DNA from: CAVOKN01 sp963696505 | GTDB lineage: Bacteria > Pseudomonadota > Gammaproteobacteria > Burkholderiales > Rhodocyclaceae | Reading direction: 5' to 3' | Assembly: GCA_963696505.1 (NCBI GenBank) | Contig: CAVOKN010000010.1 | Location: forward strand, 1 to 64,000 | Length of the DNA: 64,000 bases | Shown: piece after piece, positions 18,017 through 27,007 of the stretch | Position numbering within the stretch: position 1 is the stretch's first letter | Layout: every line of letters begins with the position of its first letter | Translations under genes and position numbers: made by a program | The notes under the pieces: generated by a model | Seen by the model: the letters and a program-made list of their open reading frames with translations, nothing else | Databases searched by the model: none | Told to the model about the DNA's origin: nothing

Positions 18017-19200
18017 CTTTCGCCTACTCGATCGCCCGCCTGCCGCGCATCGAATTCGGTGCCGGCAGCCACAGGAAGCTGCCGGACATCGCCGCGCGCT
18101 ACGGCCAGCGCCTGCTGCTGGTAACAGGAGCGAAGTCCTTCCTCAATTCGGCTACCGGCGAGGCGTTGATGGCGGCCTTCAAGGCCCGCGGCTGCTCCCT
18201 CGGCGTCGAGCGCGTCGCCGGCGAACCGTCGCCCCAACTGGTGGACGACGCCGTGGCAAAGTGGCGCGACGCGAGCATGGCCGCCGTAATCGGCATCGGC
18301 GGCGGTAGCGTGCTCGACGCCGCGAAGGCCATCGCCGGCCTGCTCAAGCCCGGCAACTCCGTCCTCGACCACCTGGAAGGGGTGGGGCCGGAGCGCCCCT
18401 ACGAGGGGCCCGCCACGCCCTTCATCGCGGTTCCCACCACGGCGGGCACCGGCTCCGAGGCAACCAAGAACGCGGTGCTCTCGACCCACGGACCGGAGGG
18501 CTACAAGAAGTCCTTCCGCGACGAGAAACTGGTCGCCGAGTATGCCGTCGTCGATCCCGATCTGCTCGCCGGCTGCCCGCCCGATCTGATCGCCGCCAAC
18601 GGCATGGACGCCTTCACGCAACTGCTGGAGTCCTACGTGTCGACCCGCGCCAACCCCTTCACCGACGCGCTCGCGCTGTCGGGAATGGAAGCGGTGCGCG
18701 ACGGCCTGTTCGCCTGGCACGAAGGCGGCGAGGGCGCCACGGCGGCGCGTGCGAAGATGGCCCATGCCGCGCTGCTGTCGGGAATCTGCCTGGCGCAGAC
18801 CGGGCTGGGATCGGTGCATGGCCTGGCCTCTCCGCTGGGCGCCTTCTTCCCGATTCCCCACGGCGTGGTGTGCGGCACGCTGGTCGCGGCGGCCACCCGT
18901 GTCAATATCGACGTCATGCAGTCGCGCAACCCGGACCACCCGGCCCTCGCCCGCTACGCCCGGGTCGGCAGGCTGTTCCGCGGCCGTAGCCACGTGGACG
19001 ATGTCGGCGCCCGGGTGTTCCTGCTGCACACGCTGCAGCAATGGACCGAGAATCTCAAGCTGCCGAAACTCTCCGCCCTCGGAGTGACGGCCACGGACCT
19101 GCCGCGCATCGCCGCCAATAGCCGCGGCTCCAGCATGAAGACCAACCCGGTGGTGCTCACCGACGCCGAAGTGACCCGCGTGCTGCAGATGCGGATGTAG
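18013..19200 (+). CDS. iron-containing alcohol dehydrogenase
   Basis: This 395-residue group III alcohol dehydrogenase has the NAD-binding GIGGGSVLDAAKA motif at about residues 96-108 and the family sequence PTTAGTGSEATKNAV. The metal-binding region holds an aspartate in ANGMDAFTQLLES and histidines in GSVHGLASPLGAFFPIPHG. The substrate is an alcohol or aldehyde of unknown identity. Coupling to an ABM-fold protein and a ChaC enzyme suggests a role in aldehyde or redox stress rather than central fermentation, but that is inference. A 7-bp inverted repeat directly after the stop (19201-19223) may serve as a terminator. Confidence 0.88.
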   Translation: MTFAYSIARLPRIEFGAGSHRKLPDIAARYGQRLLLVTGAKSFLNSATGEALMAAFKARGCSLGVERVAGEPSPQLVDDAVAKWRDASMAAVIGIGGGSVLDAAKAIAGLLKPGNSVLDHLEGVGPERPYEGPATPFIAVPTTAGTGSEATKNAVLSTHGPEGYKKSFRDEKLVAEYAVVDPDLLAGCPPDLIAANGMDAFTQLLESYVSTRANPFTDALALSGMEAVRDGLFAWHEGGEGATAARAKMAHAALLSGICLAQTGLGSVHGLASPLGAFFPIPHGVVCGTLVAAATRVNIDVMQSRNPDHPALARYARVGRLFRGRSHVDDVGARVFLLHTLQQWTENLKLPKLSALGVTATDLPRIAANSRGSSMKTNPVVLTDAEVTRVLQMRM

Positions 19201-19249
19201 GTCAGGTTGCGAAGCTACCTGACAATCCGGACGCATTCGAAGTGGATGT

Positions 19250-19276
19250 GTCACGTAGCGTTGCGCGCAACGTGAC
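19250..19276. promoter_or_regulatory. nested palindrome upstream of the ferredoxin-reductase gene
   Basis: A perfect 12-base palindrome GTTGCGCGCAAC (19260-19271) lies inside a second inverted repeat, GTCACG / CGTGAC (19250-19255 and 19271-19276), 44 bases before the start at 19320. It looks like an operator or a stem-loop in the leader. No known consensus was recognised. Confidence 0.4.
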
Positions 19277-19319
19277 CTGTCGGCCAATCGGGACGATAAG
19301 GACAAGAAAGGGGAGCGAC

Positions 19320-20807
19320 ATGCCGCAACTGCTCAATCTGGCCCGCGCCGCGCGCCTGGTGGGAGCGACCCGCGGGGCGCTGCAAAGTCTCATCCAGGCC
19401 GGGGAACTGTCGGCCTGCGACGGGATGGTTTCGGTCGAGGAGCTGCAGCGGCTGTTTCCCGAGGCGAAGGTGGAGGACGCCGGGGCGTTCGAGCGCGTGA
19501 CGCGCATCAAGGAGGAGTCCTTCGGCCGCCGCGTGCGCGAGCGCCTGCTGCCGAGTCAGGAAATCCTGTCGCAGCGCCTGTTCGACCAGACGATGGAACT
19601 GTCGGACCTGCGCGCCCATCTCCAGCGCTACCACTCGCTGGTGCTGCATCTGGAAGGGCGCATCGACGAACTCGCCGCCCAGGCCGGAGCCGAAACCCGC
19701 GCCGCTCTCGAAGACCTGCGCCGGGCGCTGGACCGCGAGTTCGAGCAGACCCTCGGCCAGCCCGAGACGCCGAATGCCCTGTCTCTCATGGATGATATGC
19801 TGCGCGTCATGTCCGCCCAGGTCGTAGTGCATCCCAGCCGGCACGAGTTTTTCGTCGATGGTGCCGACACGATCCTCGATGCCGCGCTGCGCGCCGGGCT
19901 GGCGCTCAACTACGGCTGCTCCAGCGGCAACTGCGGCCTGTGCAAGGCGCGGGTGGTTTCGGGGCAGGTCAAGCGTATCCGCCATCACGACTACGTTCTG
20001 TCCGAGGCGGAGAAGATACAGGGCTACACCCTGCTCTGCTCCAACACCGCGGTGAGCGATCTGGTGGTCGAGGCACTGGAGGCGCAGGCCCCTGGCGACA
20101 TACCCCAGCAGCATATCAGCGCCCGGGTCAAGGCCATCGGCCGGCTGGCAGACAGCGTGATGCTGCTGCACCTGCAGACACCGCGCAACAACCGGCTGCG
20201 CTTTCTCGCCGGGCAAAGCGTGACCCTTTCGGTGCTGGGAGCCGAGCCAATGCAGTTGCCCGTGGCGAGTTGCCCCTGCGACGATCGCAATCTTCAATTC
20301 CACATCGAACGCGACTCCGATCACAGCTTCGCCGAGCGCGTGTTCCACTCCCTCGGCCAGGGCGATGCGGTGACGGTGTGGGGACCGTGGGGGGACTTCG
20401 TGCTGCGGCCGGAGTCAACGCGTTCCATCCTGTTCCTGGTTTGCGACACGGGCTTCGCCCACGTGAACAGTCTGGTCGAGCACGCCCTGGCGCGCGGTTC
20501 CGCCGAGCATATCCATCTGTACTGGCTGGCGACGCGTCCGAGCGGGCATTACCTGGCGAACATGTGCCGCTCCTGGGCCGACGCCCTCGACAAGTTTCAT
20601 TTCCATCCCTTGACGGTGGCACCGGCAGCGGGCTCGGCCTGCGCCAGCGGTGTCGGGGAACTGACTGCGCGGCTGAAGGAGGAACACACGCGACTCAAGG
20701 ATATGGATGCTTACATCGCCGGACCGCAGGACTTCGCCGCCGCCCTGGAAGCTTTTCTTCAGGGCCAAGGCCTGCCCCGGGCGCAGATATCGAGCACCCT
20801 GGTGTGA
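19320..20807 (+). CDS. HTH/coiled-coil protein fused to 2Fe-2S ferredoxin-NAD(P)H reductase
   Basis: A 495-residue fusion. Residues 1-60 resemble a MerR-like winged helix (LLNLARAARLVGATRGALQSLI), and residues 65-155 are a heptad-rich coiled coil. Around residues 165-250 is a plant-type ferredoxin domain with C200, C205 and C208 (CSSGNCGLC) and a fourth cysteine near 240 (LLCSN). The remainder is an FAD- and NAD-binding reductase module similar to phenol hydroxylase or CDP-6-deoxyglucoseen reductases. It could pass electrons from NADH to an unseen oxygenase, or sense redox state. AAAGGGGAGCGAC precedes ATG 19320. No partner enzyme is adjacent. Confidence 0.78.
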   Translation: MPQLLNLARAARLVGATRGALQSLIQAGELSACDGMVSVEELQRLFPEAKVEDAGAFERVTRIKEESFGRRVRERLLPSQEILSQRLFDQTMELSDLRAHLQRYHSLVLHLEGRIDELAAQAGAETRAALEDLRRALDREFEQTLGQPETPNALSLMDDMLRVMSAQVVVHPSRHEFFVDGADTILDAALRAGLALNYGCSSGNCGLCKARVVSGQVKRIRHHDYVLSEAEKIQGYTLLCSNTAVSDLVVEALEAQAPGDIPQQHISARVKAIGRLADSVMLLHLQTPRNNRLRFLAGQSVTLSVLGAEPMQLPVASCPCDDRNLQFHIERDSDHSFAERVFHSLGQGDAVTVWGPWGDFVLRPESTRSILFLVCDTGFAHVNSLVEHALARGSAEHIHLYWLATRPSGHYLANMCRSWADALDKFHFHPLTVAPAAGSACASGVGELTARLKEEHTRLKDMDAYIAGPQDFAAALEAFLQGQGLPRAQISSTLV

Positions 20808-20878
20808 ATCGGGCGCCGGCCGGGCTCGGTTGGGGTGACTTCAGCCCTCCCGGCGGTGCGCCGTAAAGGCTTGAGCCG

Positions 20879-22984
20879 ATGGACCCCAAACTCATCTATC
20901 GCAAGACCCCGCAGGGCGAAGAAGCGCTCAAGGAGCGCACGCAACTGAAGGCCGGGCGGTTGCGCGCCGCGCTCATCATGGTCGATGGTCACGCGAGCGC
21001 CGGCGAATTGCTCCTCAGGCTGGGTCGCAAGAATCGCCCCGACGACCGCCTCGCCCAACTGGAACGGCTAGGCCTGATCGAGCCGGTTCCGCAGAGCCGC
21101 AGACCGAAATCCGGGCGCACGCCGCAAGTCGCGGAGACAAGGTCAGAGCCGGCCGCCGCCGAGGCACCCCAGGCTGCCGAAGCGCCCGCGCCCGAGGCGC
21201 TGCGCAACGAGCCGGCGGCGACCGCCGAGCCGCTCCAGGAAGCCTTGCCGGAGACCCCGGCGGAGGCGGAGGCGGTCGAGCTCGCGCCGGCGGAGCCCGA
21301 AGCGGCACCCCCTTCGGCGAAGACCGAACCCGAGCCCGCTGCTGCGGACGCCGAGGCTGGCGTCCAACCCCCGCCACCGGCGCCAACCGACGTCGAGGAG
21401 TCCGCGCCAGCCAGCACGGCGCCGCCCACGGCGGCAGATGTCAGCTCCGAGACGGCGGTGGAAGCTGGCCCCGAAGCGACGGAAGAGGCGGCCCCGGCCG
21501 AGAGCGAGGCACCCACCGCCGAGGCCTCGTCCGAGCCGTCGCCCGAGCCGTCACCCAGTGAGCAATCACTTCCGCTGCAAGAGTCTGTCACCCAAGAATT
21601 CACCCGCCCGCCCGGGGCAGTGGCGCCGGTTCGATCCACGCCTTCCTTGGCTGCCAGGCTGCGTGCCGCTCTGGCCCTTCCGGAAAGGCGGGGCAAATCC
21701 CAGGCCGCAGCCGCCCCGGCAAAGCTCAGGGTGCCTTCGCGACGCCCGGGTCCGGTGACGTGGATCGGAATGCTCGTACTCGCATTGGCCGCCACGGCAG
21801 CACTGCTGCCCGGGTACCTGCGCCCGGAAATCGAAGCCTGGGCGTCGGCGCGCATCGGCCAGCCGGTGAGCGCCGAGAGTGTGGGACTTGCCCTGGAACC
21901 CGCCGTGGGCCTGCGTCTGAAAGGCGTGGCGGTGGGCGCGTCCCGCCTGGCGCGCGCCGCGCAGGTGGTGATCCGCCCGTCAGTGCACGGGGTGGCGGAT
22001 CTTCTGCACCTGCGCTTCGATCTCGATGTGTACGCGCTGACGCTGGAGGGCGAGGCGATAGTCGCCCTGTGCGCCGTGGCCGGCATCGACGCCGCCACGG
22101 TTCGTGCCTCGCGTATCGACACCATCAGCATCGACGGGCTCGCGCTGGCTCTGCCGCGAGCGACCCTCGCGGAACTGCGCGCGAACATCGACCTTGATCC
22201 CGCGACAGGAAGAGCCCGTGTAAGCCTGGGCGACCACGGCGGCCGGCTGCGGGCCGAAATCTCGCCGGCGCCCCGCGGTTGCCGCTTCGCCGCCAGCGGC
22301 AGCGGCTGGCACCCGCCCCAGGTCCCCGGCGTGACCCTCGACGCCTTGCGGGCCACCGGCACGGTCGACGACAGGCTCCTGCGGCTGGAACGTTTCGATG
22401 CCCGAACCAGCGATGGCCTGATCGTCGGCAGCGGCAGTCTGGAGTGGGAGCCCAGCGCTAAGCTGGACCTGCGCTTCGAGTTGCAGCACCTGGATCTGGC
22501 GAAGCTGCTCGCTTCGCTCGGCGTGCCCCCCTCCGCCCGCGGGGAACTCGATGCGACGCTGCACCTCAGCGCCAGCGCATCGCAATTGAGCCTGCTCCCG
22601 GCAGCGCTTGCCGGGGGCGGCCCGGTCACGGTAAGCCGGGGCACCATCGAACGCTTCGACCTGGTGGAAGCGGCACGCAACCCCGGGACCGACCGCGTCC
22701 ATGGCGGCGCGCTGCGCTTCGAGGAACTGAAGGCCCAGTTCCAGATCGACCGGGGCGGCGCCGCCTTGCGCAACCTGCGGCTCAGCGCCGGGGCACTGAC
22801 TGCCGACGGCAGCCTGTCTATCCGGCGGGACGCCACGCTCGGCGGCAGTTTGAGCGCCCACCTCAAGGGGGCCGCCGGCGAGATTCAAGTGCCGCTGCGC
22901 GTTGCGGGCACGGTCGCCGCCCCCGAACTCGGCGCCTCCGCCGAAACGCCCGCCGGCGACACCACCACCGCTCAGAAACAATAA
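20879..22984 (+). CDS. AsmA-like membrane protein with N-terminal domain and acidic linker
   Basis: A 701-residue protein in three parts. Residues 1-75 form a basic helical domain (MDPKLIYRKTPQGEEALKER). Residues 80-285 are a low-complexity linker of Ala, Pro and Glu. One membrane helix lies at about 293-313 (WIGMLVLALAATAALLPGYL), and the rest is a beta-rich domain similar to AsmA/TamB repeats. By the positive-inside rule the first two parts are cytoplasmic and the AsmA-like part periplasmic. AsmA-type proteins move or organise lipids at the envelope; the N-terminal domain suggests coupling to a cytoplasmic partner. The function is not known. Confidence 0.65.
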   Translation: MDPKLIYRKTPQGEEALKERTQLKAGRLRAALIMVDGHASAGELLLRLGRKNRPDDRLAQLERLGLIEPVPQSRRPKSGRTPQVAETRSEPAAAEAPQAAEAPAPEALRNEPAATAEPLQEALPETPAEAEAVELAPAEPEAAPPSAKTEPEPAAADAEAGVQPPPPAPTDVEESAPASTAPPTAADVSSETAVEAGPEATEEAAPAESEAPTAEASSEPSPEPSPSEQSLPLQESVTQEFTRPPGAVAPVRSTPSLAARLRAALALPERRGKSQAAAAPAKLRVPSRRPGPVTWIGMLVLALAATAALLPGYLRPEIEAWASARIGQPVSAESVGLALEPAVGLRLKGVAVGASRLARAAQVVIRPSVHGVADLLHLRFDLDVYALTLEGEAIVALCAVAGIDAATVRASRIDTISIDGLALALPRATLAELRANIDLDPATGRARVSLGDHGGRLRAEISPAPRGCRFAASGSGWHPPQVPGVTLDALRATGTVDDRLLRLERFDARTSDGLIVGSGSLEWEPSAKLDLRFELQHLDLAKLLASLGVPPSARGELDATLHLSASASQLSLLPAALAGGGPVTVSRGTIERFDLVEAARNPGTDRVHGGALRFEELKAQFQIDRGGAALRNLRLSAGALTADGSLSIRRDATLGGSLSAHLKGAAGEIQVPLRVAGTVAAPELGASAETPAGDTTTAQKQ

Positions 22985-23098
22985 ATTCCGGCCCATCCCG
23001 GATCAAAGGGATTTGTGAGCCGGTCAGCGGTGCTGAATTAAGATCGGTTCTCGACAACCGTTCCGCCACGGCTGACTTTCGCTGCGGCAACACCATCC

Positions 23099-24142
23099 AT
23101 GCGCCCCGCTCAGATCACGTCAGTCATAGAACGCGAATACGTCAGCGCCCGCGAGGGCCACCACACACCCGTGATGCTGTGGGGACCGCCCGGCGTCGGC
23201 AAGTCGCAGATGGTGGCGCAGGTCGCCGCCCGCCACGGCGCGCCGATGATCGACATCCGCCTGTCGCAGATGGAGCCTTCGGACCTGCGCGGCATCCCCT
23301 TCCGCGTCGGCGATCTGGTGGAATGGGCGATCCCCGCCATGCTGCCGGACCGCGGCCGCCACGGTGCCGACGGCATCCTTTTCCTCGACGAGATCACCTC
23401 CGCCCCGCCCAGCGTCTCGGCCGCGGCCTACCAGTTGATCCTCGACCGCAAGCTCGGCGCCTATCAGGTGCCCGAGGGCTGGGCCATCTTCGCCGCCGGC
23501 AACCGCCAGGGCGACCGCGGCGTCACCTACGCCATGCCGGCGCCGCTGGCCAACCGCTTCTCCCATTTCGAGGTCGAAGCCAACCTGGAGGACTGGGTCG
23601 GCTGGGCCTATGTCAACGGCATCGACGAGCGACTGATCGGCTTCCTGCGTTTCCGCCCCGAGCTGCTGTTCGAGTTCGACACGGCGCGCAATCCCACCGC
23701 CTTCCCCACGCCGCGCTCCTGGGAGTTCGCCCACCGCGCGCTGCACAAGTTCGGCGACGTGCCGGAGCTGCTCTCCGGCACGCTGGCGGCGTGCGTCGGC
23801 GAGGCGGCGGGAGTCGAGTTCGGCGCCTACCTTTCCAGCCTCGCGCGCATGCCCGACCTCGAAGCCATCTGCGAGGGCCGGCCTGCCGCCGTGCCCCACG
23901 AAGTGGACCTGCAGTACGCCGTGGCCTCGGCCCTGGTGACGCGGGCGCTGCGCGCCAAGGGGAGCGCCGGCGCGCGCACCGTGTACGGCCACATCCTCGA
24001 CTACGCCGGCAAGCTGCCGCTGCGCGAGATGGGGGTGATGCTGGTATCCGACCTGCATCGCCACGTCGGTCCCGACATTTTCGCCGTGCCCCAGTTCGGC
24101 GTCTGGGCCAACCTGGTTGCCGACGTGATGCTGTACGAGTGA
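23099..24142 (+). CDS. MoxR-type AAA+ ATPase
   Basis: This 347-residue AAA+ ATPase has Walker A GPPGVGKS (about residues 29-36), Walker B ILFLDEI (about 93-99) and the sensor-like segment FAAGNRQGDRG. MoxR ATPases act as chaperones that insert metal or mature a target together with a VWA-domain partner, and the next gene encodes exactly such a partner. It opens the cluster that runs to 29231, all on the plus strand. A 98-base leader precedes the ATG. The client is unknown; the DsrS-like protein two genes down is a candidate by proximity. Confidence 0.9.
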   Translation: MRPAQITSVIEREYVSAREGHHTPVMLWGPPGVGKSQMVAQVAARHGAPMIDIRLSQMEPSDLRGIPFRVGDLVEWAIPAMLPDRGRHGADGILFLDEITSAPPSVSAAAYQLILDRKLGAYQVPEGWAIFAAGNRQGDRGVTYAMPAPLANRFSHFEVEANLEDWVGWAYVNGIDERLIGFLRFRPELLFEFDTARNPTAFPTPRSWEFAHRALHKFGDVPELLSGTLAACVGEAAGVEFGAYLSSLARMPDLEAICEGRPAAVPHEVDLQYAVASALVTRALRAKGSAGARTVYGHILDYAGKLPLREMGVMLVSDLHRHVGPDIFAVPQFGVWANLVADVMLYE

Positions 24143-24308
24143 TGCTCGACACCTCGCCGCAGAAGCGCAAGGGCGCAGAGGAGCGCTGGGCTGCGCAAGA
24201 CGGTTCCCACTCCCCGCGTGGGAGAGGGGGATGGGCGGCACCTCACCCTCGGCCCCACCCCTCTCGCATCAAGGGAGAAGGGAGCCTGGCGCACGAACAC
24301 CCCTTGCC
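24143..24308. repeat. intergenic palindromic repeat between the moxR and VWA genes
   Basis: The gap holds a dyad-rich segment (about 24206-24285): CTCCC / GGGAG around CGCGT at 24210-24224, then GAGAGGGG and, 30 bases on, CCCCTCTC. This purine/pyrimidine-rich, REP-like intergenic sequence can fold into a stem-loop and may lower downstream transcript levels. No gene is present. Confidence 0.55.
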
Positions 24309-25547
24309 ATGAGCACGCTCGACGTTGACACCAAGCTCGCCGCGGCGCGTACCCGGCTCGTTCTCGACAAGCCCTTCCTCGGCGCACTGGTGCTGCGTCT
24401 GCCGATGAAGGAGGCAGCCGCCTCTTGGTGCCGCAGCGTGGCCACCGACGCGCGCCACTTCTACTTCAACCGCGCCTACATCGCGAAGCTGTCGGTGGAG
24501 CAGACCCAGTTCGTGCTGGCCCACGAGGCGCTGCACTGCGCGCTGTCCCACTTCGCGCGCCGCGGCCACCGCGTGCAGCGCAAGTGGGACCTGGCGTGCG
24601 ACTTCGCCATCAATCCCCTGCTGGTGAAGGACGGCCTGCGCCCGCCGCCGGAAACCGTGATATTCGACCAGTACGAAGGCATGACGGCGGAGGAGATCTA
24701 TCCCTGCATAGACGACACCCAGGACACCGAACTGCTCGACGACCATCTCTACGACGGCGACGAGGGCGGCCAGGGCGGCGAGCAGTCCCGCGGCGCCGCC
24801 CAGGGCCGGCAGCAGGAGCAGCAGCAGGGCGCGGGCAGCGACTCCGAGCCCAGCGGCGGCAGCCGCGGCGAGGCCGAGGGCGACGGCGAGCCGCGTCCCC
24901 AGCCGCTCTCGGCGCAGGAACGCGCCGACCTGCAGCAGCAATGGGAGCAGTACGTGGCGAGCGCGGCCAACCGCGCCCTGCAGTCGGGCAAGCTGTCGGG
25001 CACCCTGGCGCGGCTGGTGGAGGACCGGCTCCAGCCGCAACTGCCCTGGCGCGCGCTGCTCGCCCACTACTTTTTCCAGAACGCCAGAAGCGACTACAAC
25101 TACATGCGCCCCTCCCGGCGCGAGGGCGAGATGATCCTGCCCAGCCTGCGCAGCAGCCAGTGCGAACTGGCGGTGGCGCTGGACGTGTCCGGCTCGATCG
25201 GCGAGGACGACCTGGCCCAGTTCATCGCCGAGATCAACGCAATAAAGGGCACGCTACCGGTGCGGGTGACGCTGTTCGCCTGCGACGCCGAACTGGCCGA
25301 GGGCGCACCCTGGATCTGCGAGCCGTGGGAGCAATTCGCCCTGCCGCGGCGCTTCCAGGGCGGCGGCGGCACCGACTTCACGCCGGTGTTCGCCGCCATC
25401 GAGCGCGACGACCTGCGCCCCGATGTGCTGCTCTACTTCACCGACGCCGACGGCACGTTTCCCGACGCGGCGCCGAACTTTCCCGTGCTGTGGCTGGTCA
25501 AGGGGAAGCGTTCCGTGCCGTGGGGCAAGCGCATCCAACTGAACTAG
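24309..25547 (+). CDS. VWA-like domain protein with HExxH metallopeptidase-like N-terminal domain
   Basis: A 412-residue cytoplasmic protein. The N-terminal half (DUF2201 type) has H72EALH76 in VLAHEALHCALSHF, a zinc-peptidase motif. A Gln/Gly/Glu-rich linker spans about residues 150-215. The C-terminal VWA-like domain carries the MIDAS sequence D292-V-S-G-S and ends FTDADGTFPD. Such proteins pair with MoxR ATPases as adaptor or effector. The start at ATG 24309 (MSTLDVDTKLAAART) agrees with the family; earlier in-frame codons lie within the repeat. A stop-to-start gap of 41 bases leads to the DsrS-like gene. Confidence 0.88.
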   Translation: MSTLDVDTKLAAARTRLVLDKPFLGALVLRLPMKEAAASWCRSVATDARHFYFNRAYIAKLSVEQTQFVLAHEALHCALSHFARRGHRVQRKWDLACDFAINPLLVKDGLRPPPETVIFDQYEGMTAEEIYPCIDDTQDTELLDDHLYDGDEGGQGGEQSRGAAQGRQQEQQQGAGSDSEPSGGSRGEAEGDGEPRPQPLSAQERADLQQQWEQYVASAANRALQSGKLSGTLARLVEDRLQPQLPWRALLAHYFFQNARSDYNYMRPSRREGEMILPSLRSSQCELAVALDVSGSIGEDDLAQFIAEINAIKGTLPVRVTLFACDAELAEGAPWICEPWEQFALPRRFQGGGGTDFTPVFAAIERDDLRPDVLLYFTDADGTFPDAAPNFPVLWLVKGKRSVPWGKRIQLN

Positions 25548-25588
25548 AGCGCCGCGAGGCGCCTTCCAGCGACTGACTTTCCATCGCC

Positions 25589-26719
25589 ATGCTCGCCGCC
25601 CTCTCCCCCGAAGACAGCCTGCGCCTGAGTGTGCTGCTCGCGGGCAATGTCGAGGCGATCCGCATCGACGACGGCGCCATGGCGCTGCACGCGCTGACCG
25701 AGCGCGGCGAGGCGCGGGTGGCGCTGCACCCCAACTGCCGCACCGACCAATACCTGCTGCGGGTGCGCGAAGTGCTCGGCGGCCATGCCCTGGGCTCCCC
25801 CGGCGGCTACCCGGTCTATCTCAAGCGCTGGACGCGCATGGGGCAGGCGGGGCTGAAGAACCTGGAAGCGCTGTTGCTGCTGGGCGAGCCCGAGGCGGTG
25901 GTGGCGGTGGCCCACGCCCTGACGCTCACCGACGAACTGGCGCGGCGCGTGTGGTGGGCGCTGCCGACGATGGAGATCGCCCGCTGCATGCTGGCGCGGG
26001 AAGACGTTGCGCGCGGGCCGATGGGCCGCGTGCTGGCGGACTTCCTGATCGAGCACCTGCCCTTCGAGGAAAGCGCCGACGCCAACATGGAGACGGTGCG
26101 CCTGGTGCTCGCCGCCGGCCTGGCGGACGAGGCGGCGCGGCGCGAGTTGTGGTCGCGGGCGCGGCGCCAGCCCCACCTCTACCTCGGCTTCCTGGAGTTC
26201 GCGGCCGACCGCCTGCCCGGCGAGGCCGCCCCAATACACGCGGAAGTCAGTCCCCGCCTGGCGGCGCTGGCGGTGGCTGGCAATCCGTATGCCGAAGTGC
26301 TGGCCCGCAGCTTCTCGGCGCAAGGGCAGAACTTTCTCCAGGCGGCGGCCGAAGCGCTGGCCAAGCCGGCGACCCATCGCATCATCTACCACGTGCTGGA
26401 CTTGATCGGCGGCTACTTCGGCGCCGTCTCCGAAAGCACGGCCTGGCGCGAAGCCGAAGCGCGGGCCGTTTGTGTGGAAGATCTCCCGGTCCCGTCGGCG
26501 CGCCTTGAAACCGCCGCGGACGAGTTGCTGGCGGTGCTGCCCGACCTGGAGGGGGAAGTCGCGTGCGCCATGCTGCTGGCGGGCGTGACCCAGGATCTCG
26601 CGGCGCCGGTGCTCACCCGCAGCACCGCGGTCGGCCCGCTGATGCGGCGCAAGCTGGAGCCGGTGCTCGCCCCCGTGGCCCGCGCCATTGCGCGCCTGCG
26701 GGGCGCGAACCATGCCTAG
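25589..26719 (+). CDS. DsrS-like protein
   Basis: A 376-residue soluble protein, mainly alpha-helical, without recognisable catalytic motifs. Its length and general character match DsrS, the last gene of the dsr sulfur-oxidation cluster of purple sulfur bacteria, whose homologues also occur in betaproteobacteria without dsrAB. In Allochromatium DsrS is cytoplasmic and not essential for stored-sulfur oxidation; its biochemical role is unknown. Here it follows the MoxR/VWA pair directly, so it may be their client or co-factor. The assignment is from memory of the family and was not searched. Confidence 0.5.
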   Translation: MLAALSPEDSLRLSVLLAGNVEAIRIDDGAMALHALTERGEARVALHPNCRTDQYLLRVREVLGGHALGSPGGYPVYLKRWTRMGQAGLKNLEALLLLGEPEAVVAVAHALTLTDELARRVWWALPTMEIARCMLAREDVARGPMGRVLADFLIEHLPFEESADANMETVRLVLAAGLADEAARRELWSRARRQPHLYLGFLEFAADRLPGEAAPIHAEVSPRLAALAVAGNPYAEVLARSFSAQGQNFLQAAAEALAKPATHRIIYHVLDLIGGYFGAVSESTAWREAEARAVCVEDLPVPSARLETAADELLAVLPDLEGEVACAMLLAGVTQDLAAPVLTRSTAVGPLMRRKLEPVLAPVARAIARLRGANHA

Positions 26720-26747
26720 ATTCGTCAGGAAGAGACTGGAAGGAATC

Positions 26748-26984
26748 GTGAAAATCTTTGTTGACCAGGAAACCGATCTGATGCGCGAGCGCTACGCGCT
26801 GATCTACGCCACCCACCGCGGCCGCAAGCGCTTCCAGGAGAACTGCGTGCACGTGAAGGACACGGAGCAGGCGGCCTTGAGCGGCGCCAACAGCGCCGCC
26901 CACCTGCACCCGGCGCTGGTGCTGGGACCGTCCAAGTCATCGGAAGGGCACCACATGTACTACCTGGTGCGCTGGCTCGATTGA
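26748..26984 (+). CDS. conserved small hypothetical protein, 78 aa
   Basis: This small protein begins (as read) VKIFVDQETDLMRERYALIY and ends HHMYYLVRWLD; it is mixed alpha/beta with no membrane segment. GGAAGGAATC directly before GTG 26748 decides the start; an upstream ATG at 26712 is possible but has no binding site and overlaps the DsrS-like gene. It is the fourth gene of the MoxR cluster, 28 bases after the DsrS-like gene. Function unknown; the tight spacing implies co-expression. Confidence 0.65.
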   Translation: MKIFVDQETDLMRERYALIYATHRGRKRFQENCVHVKDTEQAALSGANSAAHLHPALVLGPSKSSEGHHMYYLVRWLD

Positions 26985-27007
26985 CGCGGCAGACTTGAGG
27001 AGCAGCA

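Noticed and set aside
20989..22866. 625-codon open frame antisense to the AsmA-like gene
   Set aside because: Ser/Ala/Arg-rich shadow; the plus strand has a membrane helix and AsmA-like character.
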